A stretch of DNA of 43,419 nt from an uncultured Pelagibacteraceae bacterium (lineage in GTDB: Bacteria > Pseudomonadota > Alphaproteobacteria > Pelagibacterales > Pelagibacteraceae): NCBI GenBank assembly GCA_902541745.1, contig CACBRW010000007.1, positions 1 to 43,419 on the forward strand, read 5' to 3'. The notes under the pieces were generated by a model. The model had not been told where the DNA came from. It saw only the letters and a program-made list of their open reading frames with translations, and did not search any database. Within the stretch, counting starts at the first letter, position 1; each line of letters starts with the position of its first letter. Of this stretch, positions 25,961 to 34,628 are shown piece by piece. Position numbers and translations under genes: made by a program.

Positions 25961-26760
25961 TGAGTTCATTAATTAATAAGGCGTTCTCAAATGCTAAGAA
26001 TGAAAACAGGCCTGCATTACTTACTTATACAGTTGCTGGAGATAATACTAAAAAAAAGTCCTTAGAAATATTAAAATCAATTTCTAATTACGTAGATATT
26101 TGTGAATTAGGTTTTCCACATAATACTCCAATAGCTGATGGAGGACAAATACAAACAAGTGCATACCGAGCAATTAAAAATGGTATTAAAATTAATGATG
26201 TATTTTCAATTGCAAAAAATTTTAAAAAAATAAAAAAAAATAAACCAATTATACTGATGGGTTATTACAACATGATCTATCAATATAATGAAAATAAATT
26301 TTTAGAAAAATGTAAAAAATCAAAAGTTGATGGTTTAATTGTTGTTGATTTACCCTATCCCGAAAATAAAAATTTTGCATCAAAATGCAAAAAAAAAGGA
26401 ATTAATTTTATTCAATTAGTTTCACCAACTACTTCTCAGATAAGACTAAAAAAAATAATAAAAGACTCACACGACATGATTTATTATATAAGTATGTTAT
26501 CTACAACTGGTGGAAAACTTAAAGTGTCATCAAAGAAAATATTAGAAAAATACAACAAAATAAAAAAACAAAATAAATCGAAAAATGTTGTTATTGGCTT
26601 TGGTATTACAGAAAAAACAATCAAATCTCTAAAAAAAGCTGATGGTTTGGTGGTTGGTAGTGCAATTTGCAAGGAAATCTCTAAATCAATTGAAAAGAGA
26701 CAAAATGCTGTCACAAATGTTACTAATATCGTTAAGAGATTAAAGAACAAAATTCTATGA
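25960..26760 (+). CDS. trpA: Tryptophan synthase alpha chain
   Basis: TrpA cleaves indole-3-glycerol phosphate. It has 266 residues with the catalytic Glu in CELGFPHNTPIADG (about residue 50) and the catalytic Asp in VDGLIVVDLPYPEN. It also shows MGYYNMIYQY, FIQLVSPTTS, YYISMLSTTGGK and VGSAICKEI. It overlaps trpB by one base and accD by four (ATGA), in the conserved alphaproteobacterial order trpF-trpB-trpA-accD-folC. Confidence 0.96.
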   Translation: MSSLINKAFSNAKNENRPALLTYTVAGDNTKKKSLEILKSISNYVDICELGFPHNTPIADGGQIQTSAYRAIKNGIKINDVFSIAKNFKKIKKNKPIILMGYYNMIYQYNENKFLEKCKKSKVDGLIVVDLPYPENKNFASKCKKKGINFIQLVSPTTSQIRLKKIIKDSHDMIYYISMLSTTGGKLKVSSKKILEKYNKIKKQNKSKNVVIGFGITEKTIKSLKKADGLVVGSAICKEISKSIEKRQNAVTNVTNIVKRLKNKIL

Positions 26761-27686
26761 ACTGGATAACTAAAATTATTAAAGCAGGTGAGAAAATTAA
26801 AACTGCTATACGTGAAAGAGCTACAAAAGAAGATATTGCAAAAAGCGATTGGACATCGTGTTGCAAGGGTCCAATTTTAAAAAAAGATTTAGAGGAAAAC
26901 TTGTGGGTATGTCCAGATTGTAAACGTCATCATAGAATAAAACCATATCAAAGATTTGATATTTTGTTTGGAAAAAATAATTATGAGATTTTCAAAACTC
27001 CAATACCAAAAGATGATCCGCTAAATTGGACAGATTCTAAACCTTACAAAGAAAGATTAAAAAGTGCTCGAAAAAAAACAGGATTAGAATGCGGAATGAT
27101 GGTTGCCTCTGGAAATATAAATAATATTAAAATTACAGCTGTGGCCTCTGATTTTGATTTTTTAGGAGCTTCAATGGCAGCAGCAGAAGGTGAGGCTTTT
27201 TTATATGGAATACAACATGCTATAGAAAATCAAACACCTTTTTTATGTATTAGTGCAGGTGGGGGAATGAGAATGATGGAAAGTTTAATTTCATTATCTC
27301 AAATGACAAGAACAACTCTTGCAATTAATGAATTGAAGAAAAATGGTCTTCCATATTTAGTTTGTATCACTGATCCAACAGCTGGAGGCATTACCGCATC
27401 ATACGCTATGTTAGGTGATATTCATATTGCAGAACCAGGAGCTTTAATTGCATTTGCAGGTGCAAGGGTAATACAAGGAACTGTTAAAGAAGAATTACCT
27501 GAAGGTTTCCAAAAAAGTGAATATGTTGAAAAAACTGGTTTTGTTGATTTAATCGTTGAACGTAAAGATCTCGCCTCTAAAATTGGAACTTTATTATCAA
27601 TATTGTTAAAGAAAAACTCTGATATAAGTGCTGAACAAAATGAAACTTCAGAAGATAGTCAGTCGCTTACAAGAGCTGCATCCTAA
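26757..27686 (+). CDS. accD: AccD, acetyl-CoA carboxylase carboxyltransferase subunit beta
   Basis: This is the partner of AccA. The N-terminal zinc ribbon is present but altered: the first Cys pair is adjacent (SCCKG, about residue 36) rather than CxxC, and the second is VCPDCKRHHRI. The carboxyltransferase core shows DFDFLGASMAAAEGE, SAGGGMRMMESLISLSQMT and TDPTAGGITASYAMLGD. It also shows IAFAGARVIQGTVKEELPEGFQKSEY. It has 309 residues, and its 3' end overlaps folC by 47 bases. Confidence 0.96.
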   Translation: MNWITKIIKAGEKIKTAIRERATKEDIAKSDWTSCCKGPILKKDLEENLWVCPDCKRHHRIKPYQRFDILFGKNNYEIFKTPIPKDDPLNWTDSKPYKERLKSARKKTGLECGMMVASGNINNIKITAVASDFDFLGASMAAAEGEAFLYGIQHAIENQTPFLCISAGGGMRMMESLISLSQMTRTTLAINELKKNGLPYLVCITDPTAGGITASYAMLGDIHIAEPGALIAFAGARVIQGTVKEELPEGFQKSEYVEKTGFVDLIVERKDLASKIGTLLSILLKKNSDISAEQNETSEDSQSLTRAAS

Positions 27687-28909
27687 AGAAATAGATTTAA
27701 GTCTAGATCGTATTCAAAGTCTCTGCAAAAAATTAGGCAACCCTCAAGATAAAATCAAAGCAATTTCAATTGTTGGTACTAATGGAAAGTACTCAACAAT
27801 CCAAGCAATGTTTTCTATTTTAAAGGAAGCAAATTTCAATTGTAATATCTACACTAGTCCTCATATCAAAAGTATTAATGAAAGGTTTGTTTTTAATAAT
27901 GAAGAATTAAATGATAAAGATTTAGCAAATTTACTTGAAGAAGTTGAAAATGCTAACAAAGGTGAATCAATTACTTTTTTTGAAATACTGACTGCAGCAT
28001 ATTTTTTAAAAGCATCTCAATATCCAGATAATATCAATTTAATTGAAAGTGGATTATTTTTTAGATTTGATGCTACTAATATCTTAAAAAATAATCTTGC
28101 TAGCGTTGTAACATCTATTGGCCTTGATCATTTAGATTGGCTACCTGAAAATGAGCAAACTGTTGAAAAAATTATTTTTGAAAAAACATCAAGCCTTTTA
28201 AACTCAAATATTATAGTTGCAAAACAAAGTACTAATAAAATTAAAGAAAATATTAAAAAAAACAATTTCAAATAATAGATCAAATAAGTTTTTCCATAAT
28301 GAAAATTATAGTTTTACGATGCAAGAAAATGACTTCTTTTATTATGAAGATCAATTTGGTGGAATAAAATTACCGATGCCAAATGTTAAGGGTCAATTTC
28401 AATTAGAAAATGTCTCAACAGCTATCGCAACGTTAAGAACTTTAAGAGATTTAAATATTAAAGATAATCACATTAAAAAAGGTATTTTAAAAATAAATTG
28501 TATCGCAAGATTACAAGAAATTAAATCTGGAAAACTTAAAGAGCTTGTAAAAGATCACAAACTTTTTGTTGATGGATCTCACAACCCTTTGGGAGCAAAA
28601 GTTTTGAATGAATACTTAGAAAGTTTAGATTGTAATAAACATATAATTCTTGGAATGATGGCAAATAAAGATCATAGTGAATATATGAGTTTCTTTAAGG
28701 ATATTGCAACATTAACTACAATAGATATACCTAATCAACCTAATTCAATTAAAGGGAAAGAATTAAAAGATAAACTAAATAGCTTTTCGAATATTACTTA
28801 TAAAGAAAGTATAGGGGATGCTATAAAGTCAATCCCATTAAAGGAAAACGATATAATCCTGATTACTGGATCTTTATATCTTGCGGGTGAAGTTTTAAAT
28901 TTAAATTAG
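27640..28909 (+). CDS. folC: FolC, folylpolyglutamate / dihydrofolate synthase (one frameshift)
   Basis: FolC adds glutamate to folates. The ATG at 27640 (MKLQKIVSRLQEL) is inside the end of accD. The P-loop is VGTNGKYST, where GTNGKGS is usual. SPHIKSINERF, FEILTAAYF, ESGLFFRFDATN and TSIGLDHLDWLP follow. An A8 run at 28255-28262 breaks the frame. Removing one A leads into KGQFQLENVSTAIATLRTL, CIARLQEI, DGSHNP and the family's C-terminus, giving about 422 residues. It ends overlapping trxA on the opposite strand by four bases. Confidence 0.9.
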
Positions 28910-29223
28910 ATATTTTTATCTAAAAATTCTTTCATGTGACTTTCGGGAACTCCACCAACTTTTCTATCTACTTCAACGCCTTTTTTATAGATAATAACTG
29001 TTGGAACACCTCTGATACCTGCTGCACTTCCGGTATTTATTCCACCATCTTCAACATCAGCATAATAAAAACCAGCCTTATCTTTATATTCATCAGACAA
29101 CTTATCCATTACTGGTTTTAGTGCCTTACATGGACCACACCATTCAGCTGAAAACTGGATTACTGAAACATCTTCATTTTTAATTTTAGTATCAAAATCT
29201 TCGTCTTTGAAATTTGTAAGCAT
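28906..29223 (-). CDS. trxA: Thioredoxin
   Basis: This is a cytoplasmic disulfide reductase of 105 residues. The redox motif FSAEWCGPCKALKPVMD is at about residues 24-40. FYYADVEDGGINTGSAAGIRGVPTVIIYKKG (with the cis-Pro in GVPT) completes the fold. There is no signal peptide. It is the last gene before the convergent accD-folC operon; trxA next to folC is common in alphaproteobacteria. Confidence 0.95.
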   Translation of the reverse strand: MLTNFKDEDFDTKIKNEDVSVIQFSAEWCGPCKALKPVMDKLSDEYKDKAGFYYADVEDGGINTGSAAGIRGVPTVIIYKKGVEVDRKVGGVPESHMKEFLDKNI

Positions 29224-29257
29224 ATTTCCTTTCTATTAATTAGAGCCTTAAAGTCAA

Positions 29258-30694
29258 CTAGGCAATTTCATATTTTTTTTCTATAGACATAATAAATTCA
29301 TTTATTTCATCTAATTTTTTTAGTTCCTCTTCATCATCTCGATTTGATGCTTGATCTCTTAAGGTATCAATTTCTTGATAAGCCATTCCTATGGTTTGCC
29401 ACTTTTCCCTATTTTTACTTAAAATTCGTCTAGCAATTTCACTTTTTATATTTTTATATAAATCTGGTGGCAAAATATGTGGTGCTTCTTGATAAATGAT
29501 TTTTTGGCCGAACCAACTACATCTTTTATCAGTAAACTTATCCAACATTCTTAATTTATCCTCCCATGACGAGCTGTGCCATGTTTTAAATAAAGCAGTG
29601 TCTTTATTAGGAATAAATTTTTCATATAAAGTTTCCTCCGGCAATAAATCTTCTTGAGTTTTAGTTTGTTCTTTTTCTTCCGCTGCTTCTCTGTGAATAG
29701 TTTGAATATTTTTACAAAAATTTTCACTATTTCTAACTAAATGTGCTCTTTTTTTAATTGTTTCTAAATCTAAATCTGAGTATGGCTTTTGTTTTAATGC
29801 AAACTGTTTATCTAAAACCACTGGAGCTTTATTAGTTTTTAAAACTCTTAAAGCCTTAGGACTGATTTTTTTTAAAACATCTCTAAGCTGGTTAACTGGT
29901 AAATCTAATAATGGTTCTGGATCTCTACGACAATCCCACAAATATCCCCATGAAGCATAGGACGGATGAAAAGAATGTTTAGGATGTAATGAGCATCCAA
30001 GATACATCATATTTCTTCCTTTTACGTTTTCAAAAATAGAGTATATCCCCTCATTTTTTAAAAGTGTTTCTACACTAGATTTTGTTGATGTTTTTAAAAA
30101 TTCTTCCCAATTTTCTTTATGCTTGTCTTTCACTATTCTAAGTACTTTTAGAGCTGTATAAGCATCATGGTAAGCTGTGTGTTGTTGAGAAGTGTCAAAT
30201 CCTTGCATCCGAGCTAGTGCTTCGAGAGCCAGACTTGGGTTACCCGCATCGGTAAGCTCGGTTTTTAAAGTTTCAGAATTTAATGTTTGAGCAGCCCTTG
30301 TTATATGAAGACCATCATGTTCTTGATTAGGTGAAGAGTGAGTAATATATGGGTATCGATTTCCTTTGAAAAAATTAAAATGGAACATACGACGATCAAA
30401 ATTTAAATTGGACCAGCCCATAAACAAACTTGGTCCACACTTGGTGAAAAAGTTTTCAACTGCACCCAAAAAATCGTAGTGGGAATAATTACCTTTTGTT
30501 AACAAATCAATACTAGTCGAATTTACTAATAATGCTTTTCCACTGGGCACTTCTCCCTCAGGCATTCGTCCCCGAATACTTAACTTTCCAATTTCTTTTA
30601 AATTTTTATCAACTACTACAGCTCCAAATTCTATTATGGACCCCCATATTGTTGAGTTCGTCGTTTCAGTGTCGTATATTACAATTTTATCCAT
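29258..30694 (-). CDS. sbcB: Exodeoxyribonuclease I (SbcB-like)
   Basis: This is a 3'-5' single-strand DNA exonuclease of 478 residues, close to the 475 of E. coli ExoI. The DEDDh set is visible: D and E in IYDTETTNS (residues 5-10), NLNFDRRMFHF near 98, and AYHDAYTALKVL near 180. The C-terminal SH3-like and helical regions (HPSYASWGYLWDCRRDPEPLLDLP, WFGQKIIYQEAPHILPP) also match ExoI. It sits 4 bases after the PD-(D/E)XK exonuclease and downstream of rmuC, which suggests a DNA-end processing operon. Confidence 0.9.
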   Translation of the reverse strand: MDKIVIYDTETTNSTIWGSIIEFGAVVVDKNLKEIGKLSIRGRMPEGEVPSGKALLVNSTSIDLLTKGNYSHYDFLGAVENFFTKCGPSLFMGWSNLNFDRRMFHFNFFKGNRYPYITHSSPNQEHDGLHITRAAQTLNSETLKTELTDAGNPSLALEALARMQGFDTSQQHTAYHDAYTALKVLRIVKDKHKENWEEFLKTSTKSSVETLLKNEGIYSIFENVKGRNMMYLGCSLHPKHSFHPSYASWGYLWDCRRDPEPLLDLPVNQLRDVLKKISPKALRVLKTNKAPVVLDKQFALKQKPYSDLDLETIKKRAHLVRNSENFCKNIQTIHREAAEEKEQTKTQEDLLPEETLYEKFIPNKDTALFKTWHSSSWEDKLRMLDKFTDKRCSWFGQKIIYQEAPHILPPDLYKNIKSEIARRILSKNREKWQTIGMAYQEIDTLRDQASNRDDEEELKKLDEINEFIMSIEKKYEIA

Positions 30695-30698
30695 TTTA

Positions 30699-31385
30699 TT
30701 AACTTAGATTATTCATTTCATTAAATTTTTTTAATCTTCCTAAAAATAAATTTTGATATGTTATTAGTTCAGCACCTTGAATTTTAAATTCCTGAAATAA
30801 ATTATCAACTGTGCAAAGAAGAATTACACACGAAGAGATATGGGAATTATAAACAACGTTATGTGCTAGTGAATAAGCTGCCGTCTGCAATAACCAGGTA
30901 TCTATATATTCAATTTTTTTTGGTTTTAGGCTGTTTTTAAAATCTATGATTGAAGGTTGGCCGTCGTAAACTCCAACGCAATCAGCTGTTCCTGCATATC
31001 GATCAGGATAATGAAGAACACATTCAACTCCCCATATTTCTTCTAATCTATTTTTTAAACCTTTTTCAATTATTTCTTTGGCCATTATTTTGTATTGTTC
31101 AGTATCATCAAAAAAACTTAAATTTTCTCGTCCTAAAAGAAAAGATTCAAGATAGTTGTGAAGAGATGACCCACGAGATGTAGCATCTTTAACAATTTTA
31201 CTTGCCGCTGCTTCACCTGTCCTTGCACGCCAATTTGCTAATGCAGCTTTTTCTTCATCACTACGAGTGGAATCTAGCACGGATGTAACTGATGGTAGCT
31301 TTGATTCTCCTAATAAATATCTTCTTATTCCATCTTCGGTGGCTCTTGAACTTGAAGGATAATTGTATTTCTTATTCCAACGCAT
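30699..31385 (-). CDS. PD-(D/E)XK exonuclease (MGME1 / phage exonuclease-like)
   Basis: This is a putative DNA exonuclease of the PD-(D/E)XK superfamily. The nuclease core is clear: GVECVLHYPDRYAGTADCVGVYDGQPSIIDFKNS places the D in AGTADC and the D-x-K in IIDFKNS, followed by LLQTAAYSLAHN as motif III. SRGSSLHNYLESFLLG is the N-terminal helical part. Similar proteins occur in marine phages and in mitochondria (MGME1). The ATG at 31385 is chosen because the open frame to 31490 would overlap rmuC by 68 bases and adds Phe/Lys-rich residues without family character; the result is 228 residues. Confidence 0.8.
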   Translation of the reverse strand: MRWNKKYNYPSSSRATEDGIRRYLLGESKLPSVTSVLDSTRSDEEKAALANWRARTGEAAASKIVKDATSRGSSLHNYLESFLLGRENLSFFDDTEQYKIMAKEIIEKGLKNRLEEIWGVECVLHYPDRYAGTADCVGVYDGQPSIIDFKNSLKPKKIEYIDTWLLQTAAYSLAHNVVYNSHISSCVILLCTVDNLFQEFKIQGAELITYQNLFLGRLKKFNEMNNLS

Positions 31386-31422
31386 GTAATTTCTTATAGA
31401 GGGTATTTTCTGAAAAAAGAAA

Positions 31423-32520
31423 TTATTTTTTAACTTGTCTATTTCTCTCAACAAAATTCTCAACGTTTTCAGTTTGTATAGCTTTCTCAACCTGCTCGGG
31501 ATCTTTAATGTTTTCTAAAGTTCTTGAAATTGATCTTGCATCCGTTCCAAATTTATCAACAACTCCCATAGCATCCTCTAATTTTTTTCTTAGAACTATA
31601 ATGTTGTCAAAATGTTTAGAAAATCTTGTACTGATTGTTTTTAAATGATCATAAATCTCTGTGGCATTTTTAGAAATCTTGAGAGATTGAAATCCCATAT
31701 GCAAAGATTGCAAGTACGCAGAAAGAGTGTTAGGCCCACATATTACAACTTTATATTTTTTCATTAATTCTTGGGTTAATAATTCTTTTGTACTTGGATC
31801 TTGATATTCAGTTAGCTCTTTATACAAACTTTCTGTTGGTGCATATACAATTGCAAAATCAGTAGTTTTTGGTGGTGAAATATATTTTTCATTTACACTT
31901 TTAGCTTTTGCTTTAAATGCTGAGGCTAATTTTGCTCTAGCATCTGCAACAGCCCGTTTATCTTCCGCGTCATGACCATCGGTAATTGCCTTAAATTTTT
32001 CAACTGGAAAATGACTATCTACAGGAACCAAAACATCCCCTTGAAGCTTAATGGCAAATTCTACATTCTCACTAGTATTATCTTTCATCTTCACATTAGT
32101 CATGAACTGAGATGAAGGTAAAAGATCTTTTATTAAAGCCTCTAAAGAAAATTCTGCCAAAACCCCGTATTTTTTCACTCCAGCAAAAATTTTTGTAATA
32201 CCCTCTTGGCTTTGATTTAATAATTGAACTTGTTGGTTAAAATTTCCAACTTTTTCATCTACCTTTGTTAATGCTGCAGTCATATCTTTAGTAACACCTG
32301 TCGACAAGTTGTTGAATGAAGTAGACATTGCACCAAGTGATGTATTAATTGTATTATTCAAAGTATCTTTTAAACTTGAAATTTCTAATTTTAAATTAGC
32401 TATTTCTTCTGCTTCCTTATTTTGATTTTCATCTGTTGTTTTAGTTTTTAAATTTAAGTACAGGATAGCTAAAGCCACTCCTAATAATAAAACCAAAATA
32501 ATTAATAAAACTGTATCCAT
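31423..32520 (-). CDS. rmuC: RmuC family DNA recombination protein
   Basis: RmuC limits rearrangement between short inverted repeats in E. coli, and the family is predicted to contain a nuclease fold. The 365-residue protein has an N-terminal membrane helix (residues 3-23), a coiled coil (about 30-100), and the RmuC core. The core shows VPVDSHFPVEKFKAI, TDFAIVYAPTESLYKEL, VVICGPNTLSAYLQSLHMGFQ and DAMGVVDKFGTDARSISRTL. It is grouped on one strand with two exonuclease genes. Confidence 0.9.
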   Translation of the reverse strand: MDTVLLIILVLLLGVALAILYLNLKTKTTDENQNKEAEEIANLKLEISSLKDTLNNTINTSLGAMSTSFNNLSTGVTKDMTAALTKVDEKVGNFNQQVQLLNQSQEGITKIFAGVKKYGVLAEFSLEALIKDLLPSSQFMTNVKMKDNTSENVEFAIKLQGDVLVPVDSHFPVEKFKAITDGHDAEDKRAVADARAKLASAFKAKAKSVNEKYISPPKTTDFAIVYAPTESLYKELTEYQDPSTKELLTQELMKKYKVVICGPNTLSAYLQSLHMGFQSLKISKNATEIYDHLKTISTRFSKHFDNIIVLRKKLEDAMGVVDKFGTDARSISRTLENIKDPEQVEKAIQTENVENFVERNRQVKK

Positions 32521-32562
32521 GATTCGTATGTTATACCTCCTTGATTATATTTAAAGTTTTTT

Positions 32563-32772
32563 TCAATTTACTTTTACGATTAGATTGTTTTTTAAAGTAA
32601 CTTCTGCAAAAAATTCTTTCCCAGAATTACTTGTTAAATGAGGTCTATTACTGCCAACCAAAATGCCATTAGACTTATATTCCAGCCCAAAAATGCTAGT
32701 TTCTGTGTAATTAAGCTTTTTACCAATATTAGCTTTAAGCTCTTTTTTTGATCTGTAATTAAAAATAAGCAT
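32563..32772 (-). CDS. Small conserved-looking hypothetical protein, 69 aa
   Basis: I do not assign a function. The 69-residue product begins MLIFNYRSKKELKANIGKKL and contains FGLEYKSNGILVGSNRP and a GKEFFAEVTLKNNLIVKV end. It looks like a small soluble alpha/beta protein with no membrane segment and no cysteines. The pattern resembles short proteins I associate with marine alphaproteobacteria, but I cannot name the family. Its ATG shares a base with the upstream gene's stop (TAATG). That coupling, and codon use like its neighbours, support a real gene. Confidence 0.7.
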   Translation of the reverse strand: MLIFNYRSKKELKANIGKKLNYTETSIFGLEYKSNGILVGSNRPHLTSNSGKEFFAEVTLKNNLIVKVN

Positions 32773-33038
32773 TAATTGAGTAACCTTTTTGGAACCTTCC
32801 CCATCATAATTTCCTTCATATCAGAAAATTCATTGGCAACATGATTTTGAACTGTTTTTATAAAAGAATTAATTGTTTTTTTATCAAAACCTAAATTTTT
32901 AAGAATATCTTTAGCCTCTTTTTCATTTTCAGTTGAAATATAGTGCTCGGCTATAGATAAATATCTAAAGAAAACTTCTTTTTGATTTTCTGTTTTAAGT
33001 TCAGATAGTTTCAACTCCATTAAGTAACTTTTATCCAT
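32772..33038 (-). CDS. Small helical hypothetical protein, 88 aa
   Basis: The function is unknown. The product is mostly helical and charged, with LKLSELKTENQKEVFFRYLSIAEHY, EKEAKDILKNLGFDKKTI and an EFSDMKEIMMGKVPKRLL tail; no motif is recognised. The ATG at 33038 gives 88 residues with a 16-base gap after the vsr-like gene. A longer reading from a TTG at 33062 would overlap that gene and is less likely. It probably belongs with the 69-residue gene and rmuC rather than with the island, but this is an inference from the tight coupling to its 3' neighbour. Confidence 0.62.
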   Translation of the reverse strand: MDKSYLMELKLSELKTENQKEVFFRYLSIAEHYISTENEKEAKDILKNLGFDKKTINSFIKTVQNHVANEFSDMKEIMMGKVPKRLLN

Positions 33039-33054
33039 GATTTGGTAAATATCT

Positions 33055-33429
33055 TTAGGCAATGATTAGACGTTCCAGAGTGTTAAAAGTTTTATCGATA
33101 TTCTTTCTTTTTAAAGTACACTCCCATACATCAATTACTTTCCAGCCTAATTTAATTAATTTACTTTTATTCAAAAAGTCTCTTTTCTTATTAAGCTCCA
33201 ATCTTTCTATCCAATATTGAGTTTTAGTTTTTGGTACATTGCTATGAGCGCAGCCATGATAATGCCAATAGCAACCGTGGACATTTAAAATTGTTTTATG
33301 TTTATGAAGAACAATATCTGGTTTACCAGGAAGTTTTTTTACATGAATTCTAAATCTGTATCCGTTCTCATATAGTTTAGATCTTATTAATTTTTCTGGT
33401 TTTGTATTTTTAGACTTTGATAATGCCAT
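33055..33429 (-). CDS. vsr: Vsr-like endonuclease (compact)
   Basis: Vsr nicks DNA next to T:G mismatches that arise by deamination of 5-methylcytosine. Relatives also serve as restriction nucleases. Matching positions in this 124-residue protein are Glu12 (TKPEKLIRSKL), Asp38 (PGKPDIVL) and the zinc/active-site block HGCYWHYHGC (His51, Cys53, Trp55, His56, His58, Cys60). PKTKTQYW and Cys104 in WKVIDVWEC complete the set. About 20 N-terminal residues of E. coli Vsr are missing, and an upstream in-frame stop shows they are not encoded. It is the last gene of the island operon, 17 bases after the DUF6339-like gene. Confidence 0.9.
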   Translation of the reverse strand: MALSKSKNTKPEKLIRSKLYENGYRFRIHVKKLPGKPDIVLHKHKTILNVHGCYWHYHGCAHSNVPKTKTQYWIERLELNKKRDFLNKSKLIKLGWKVIDVWECTLKRKNIDKTFNTLERLIIA

Positions 33430-33446
33430 ATTTAAAATTTCTTAAT

Positions 33447-34628
33447 TCATTTAATTAAATTCAGATTGTTTTTTTCACTTATTACTTTTACTACAGTACT
33501 TAAATCGTTAAAATTTTTCTTATCTTCATATCTTCTAAAAACTTCTTGATCTAAATTTGAAAAATGGTCATCTTGAAATTTCTCATTTGATATTGATTTA
33601 TCTAAAGCTGCAAAATTTCTAAGTTTTCTCCATACTCCTGTGGGATTTCTAAAATTATCATTAGGATCAAAATTTTCTCCATGTTCATTTTTAAGTAATT
33701 TGATTGCTGAACTAATGGAACTATGGACTTCTCCAACCTCACCCAATATTTCTTCTTTGTCCTCTTTATGATAAAACCACAAACAAATAGATAATTCATT
33801 TCTTGTCCAAGGAGGATTTTTTTTCTTTTCACTTTTATTACCTGATCTAGCATCAATATCTTTCCAAATACCAAATTCATCCTTTATTTCAGAATTTATT
33901 TCTGAAGGACTCAGATCCCAAACATCTTTATTTTTAGAAAGTATTAAAATATCTTTATATAATCTTGGATAAAGAACTCCTTTTTGATTATATTCAGTAC
34001 CATTATCATCTTTTATTTTTCGATGATTATCTGCTCCTTTTCTTTGCTTTCCAGCTACTGGATCAAAATATAAATCATAGCAAAGTTGAACTACGCTTGG
34101 GTTTTTCCATAAATCCATTCTTGAAATGAATTGTTCACACATATTTGATCCCTGATGTGTTGGAGTAGATAAGCAAAATTTTAAGCTTTCAACTTGTGTC
34201 GGGTTTGTTGCGACTAGTATCCAAGGAGTCCTTATTAAATGTCTTTTCCCTTGAAAAAATCTTTTTTTGTAAATAAATCTAACTATTTCCGTTGCTCTAC
34301 CACTAAATACATTTTTTATGTAAAAAGCAGTTAGCCAATTCCATAAATTTACATCATTATTAATTTTTGCAAAATCACATTTGGAAAGTTTATTAAATAG
34401 ATACACCCCAAGCTCATGCCTGTCCTTAAAACTTTTTTGCTCTATCTCATCTGCTTGTTCAACTGTCTCTACTTTCGATACATTTTTAGATAACTCAATA
34501 ATTTGTTTTAATAATTTTTGAACTTTCGTGCTTTCTAACTTATTTTTTTTTCCAACAGAACAAAGTTCTTCAATCTTATTTTCAAATTCCTCATTACCTG
34601 TCTTGTTAAATCTCTTAATTTTAATCAT
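33447..34628 (-). CDS. DUF6339-like protein with C-terminal PWTR-type domain
   Basis: This 393-residue protein has two apparent parts. The N-terminal part (about 1-240) resembles DUF6339, with LWNWLTAFYIKNVF, HLIRTPWILV, CEQFISRMDLWKNPSVVQLCYDLYFDP, KQRKGAD and a LYPRLYKDILILSKNKDVWDLSPSEI block. The C-terminal part (about 260-345) has PPWTRNELSICLWFYHKE, then SSAIKLLKNEH and FRNPTGVWRKLRNFAALD. That is the pattern of the module placed before HNH nucleases in modified-DNA restriction proteins. No HNH motif follows here. I infer a DNA-recognition role. The ATG overlaps the upstream stop (ATGA). Both domain names are from memory. Confidence 0.72.
   Translation of the reverse strand: MIKIKRFNKTGNEEFENKIEELCSVGKKNKLESTKVQKLLKQIIELSKNVSKVETVEQADEIEQKSFKDRHELGVYLFNKLSKCDFAKINNDVNLWNWLTAFYIKNVFSGRATEIVRFIYKKRFFQGKRHLIRTPWILVATNPTQVESLKFCLSTPTHQGSNMCEQFISRMDLWKNPSVVQLCYDLYFDPVAGKQRKGADNHRKIKDDNGTEYNQKGVLYPRLYKDILILSKNKDVWDLSPSEINSEIKDEFGIWKDIDARSGNKSEKKKNPPWTRNELSICLWFYHKEDKEEILGEVGEVHSSISSAIKLLKNEHGENFDPNDNFRNPTGVWRKLRNFAALDKSISNEKFQDDHFSNLDQEVFRRYEDKKNFNDLSTVVKVISEKNNLNLIK

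Noticed and set aside
30950-31183. 77-codon open frame on the plus strand
   Set aside because: It is antisense to the PD-(D/E)XK exonuclease core and has no motif.
33602-33880. 92-codon open frame on the minus strand
   Set aside because: It is an out-of-frame reading of the DUF6339-like gene, which is continuous and has recognisable motifs in its own frame.
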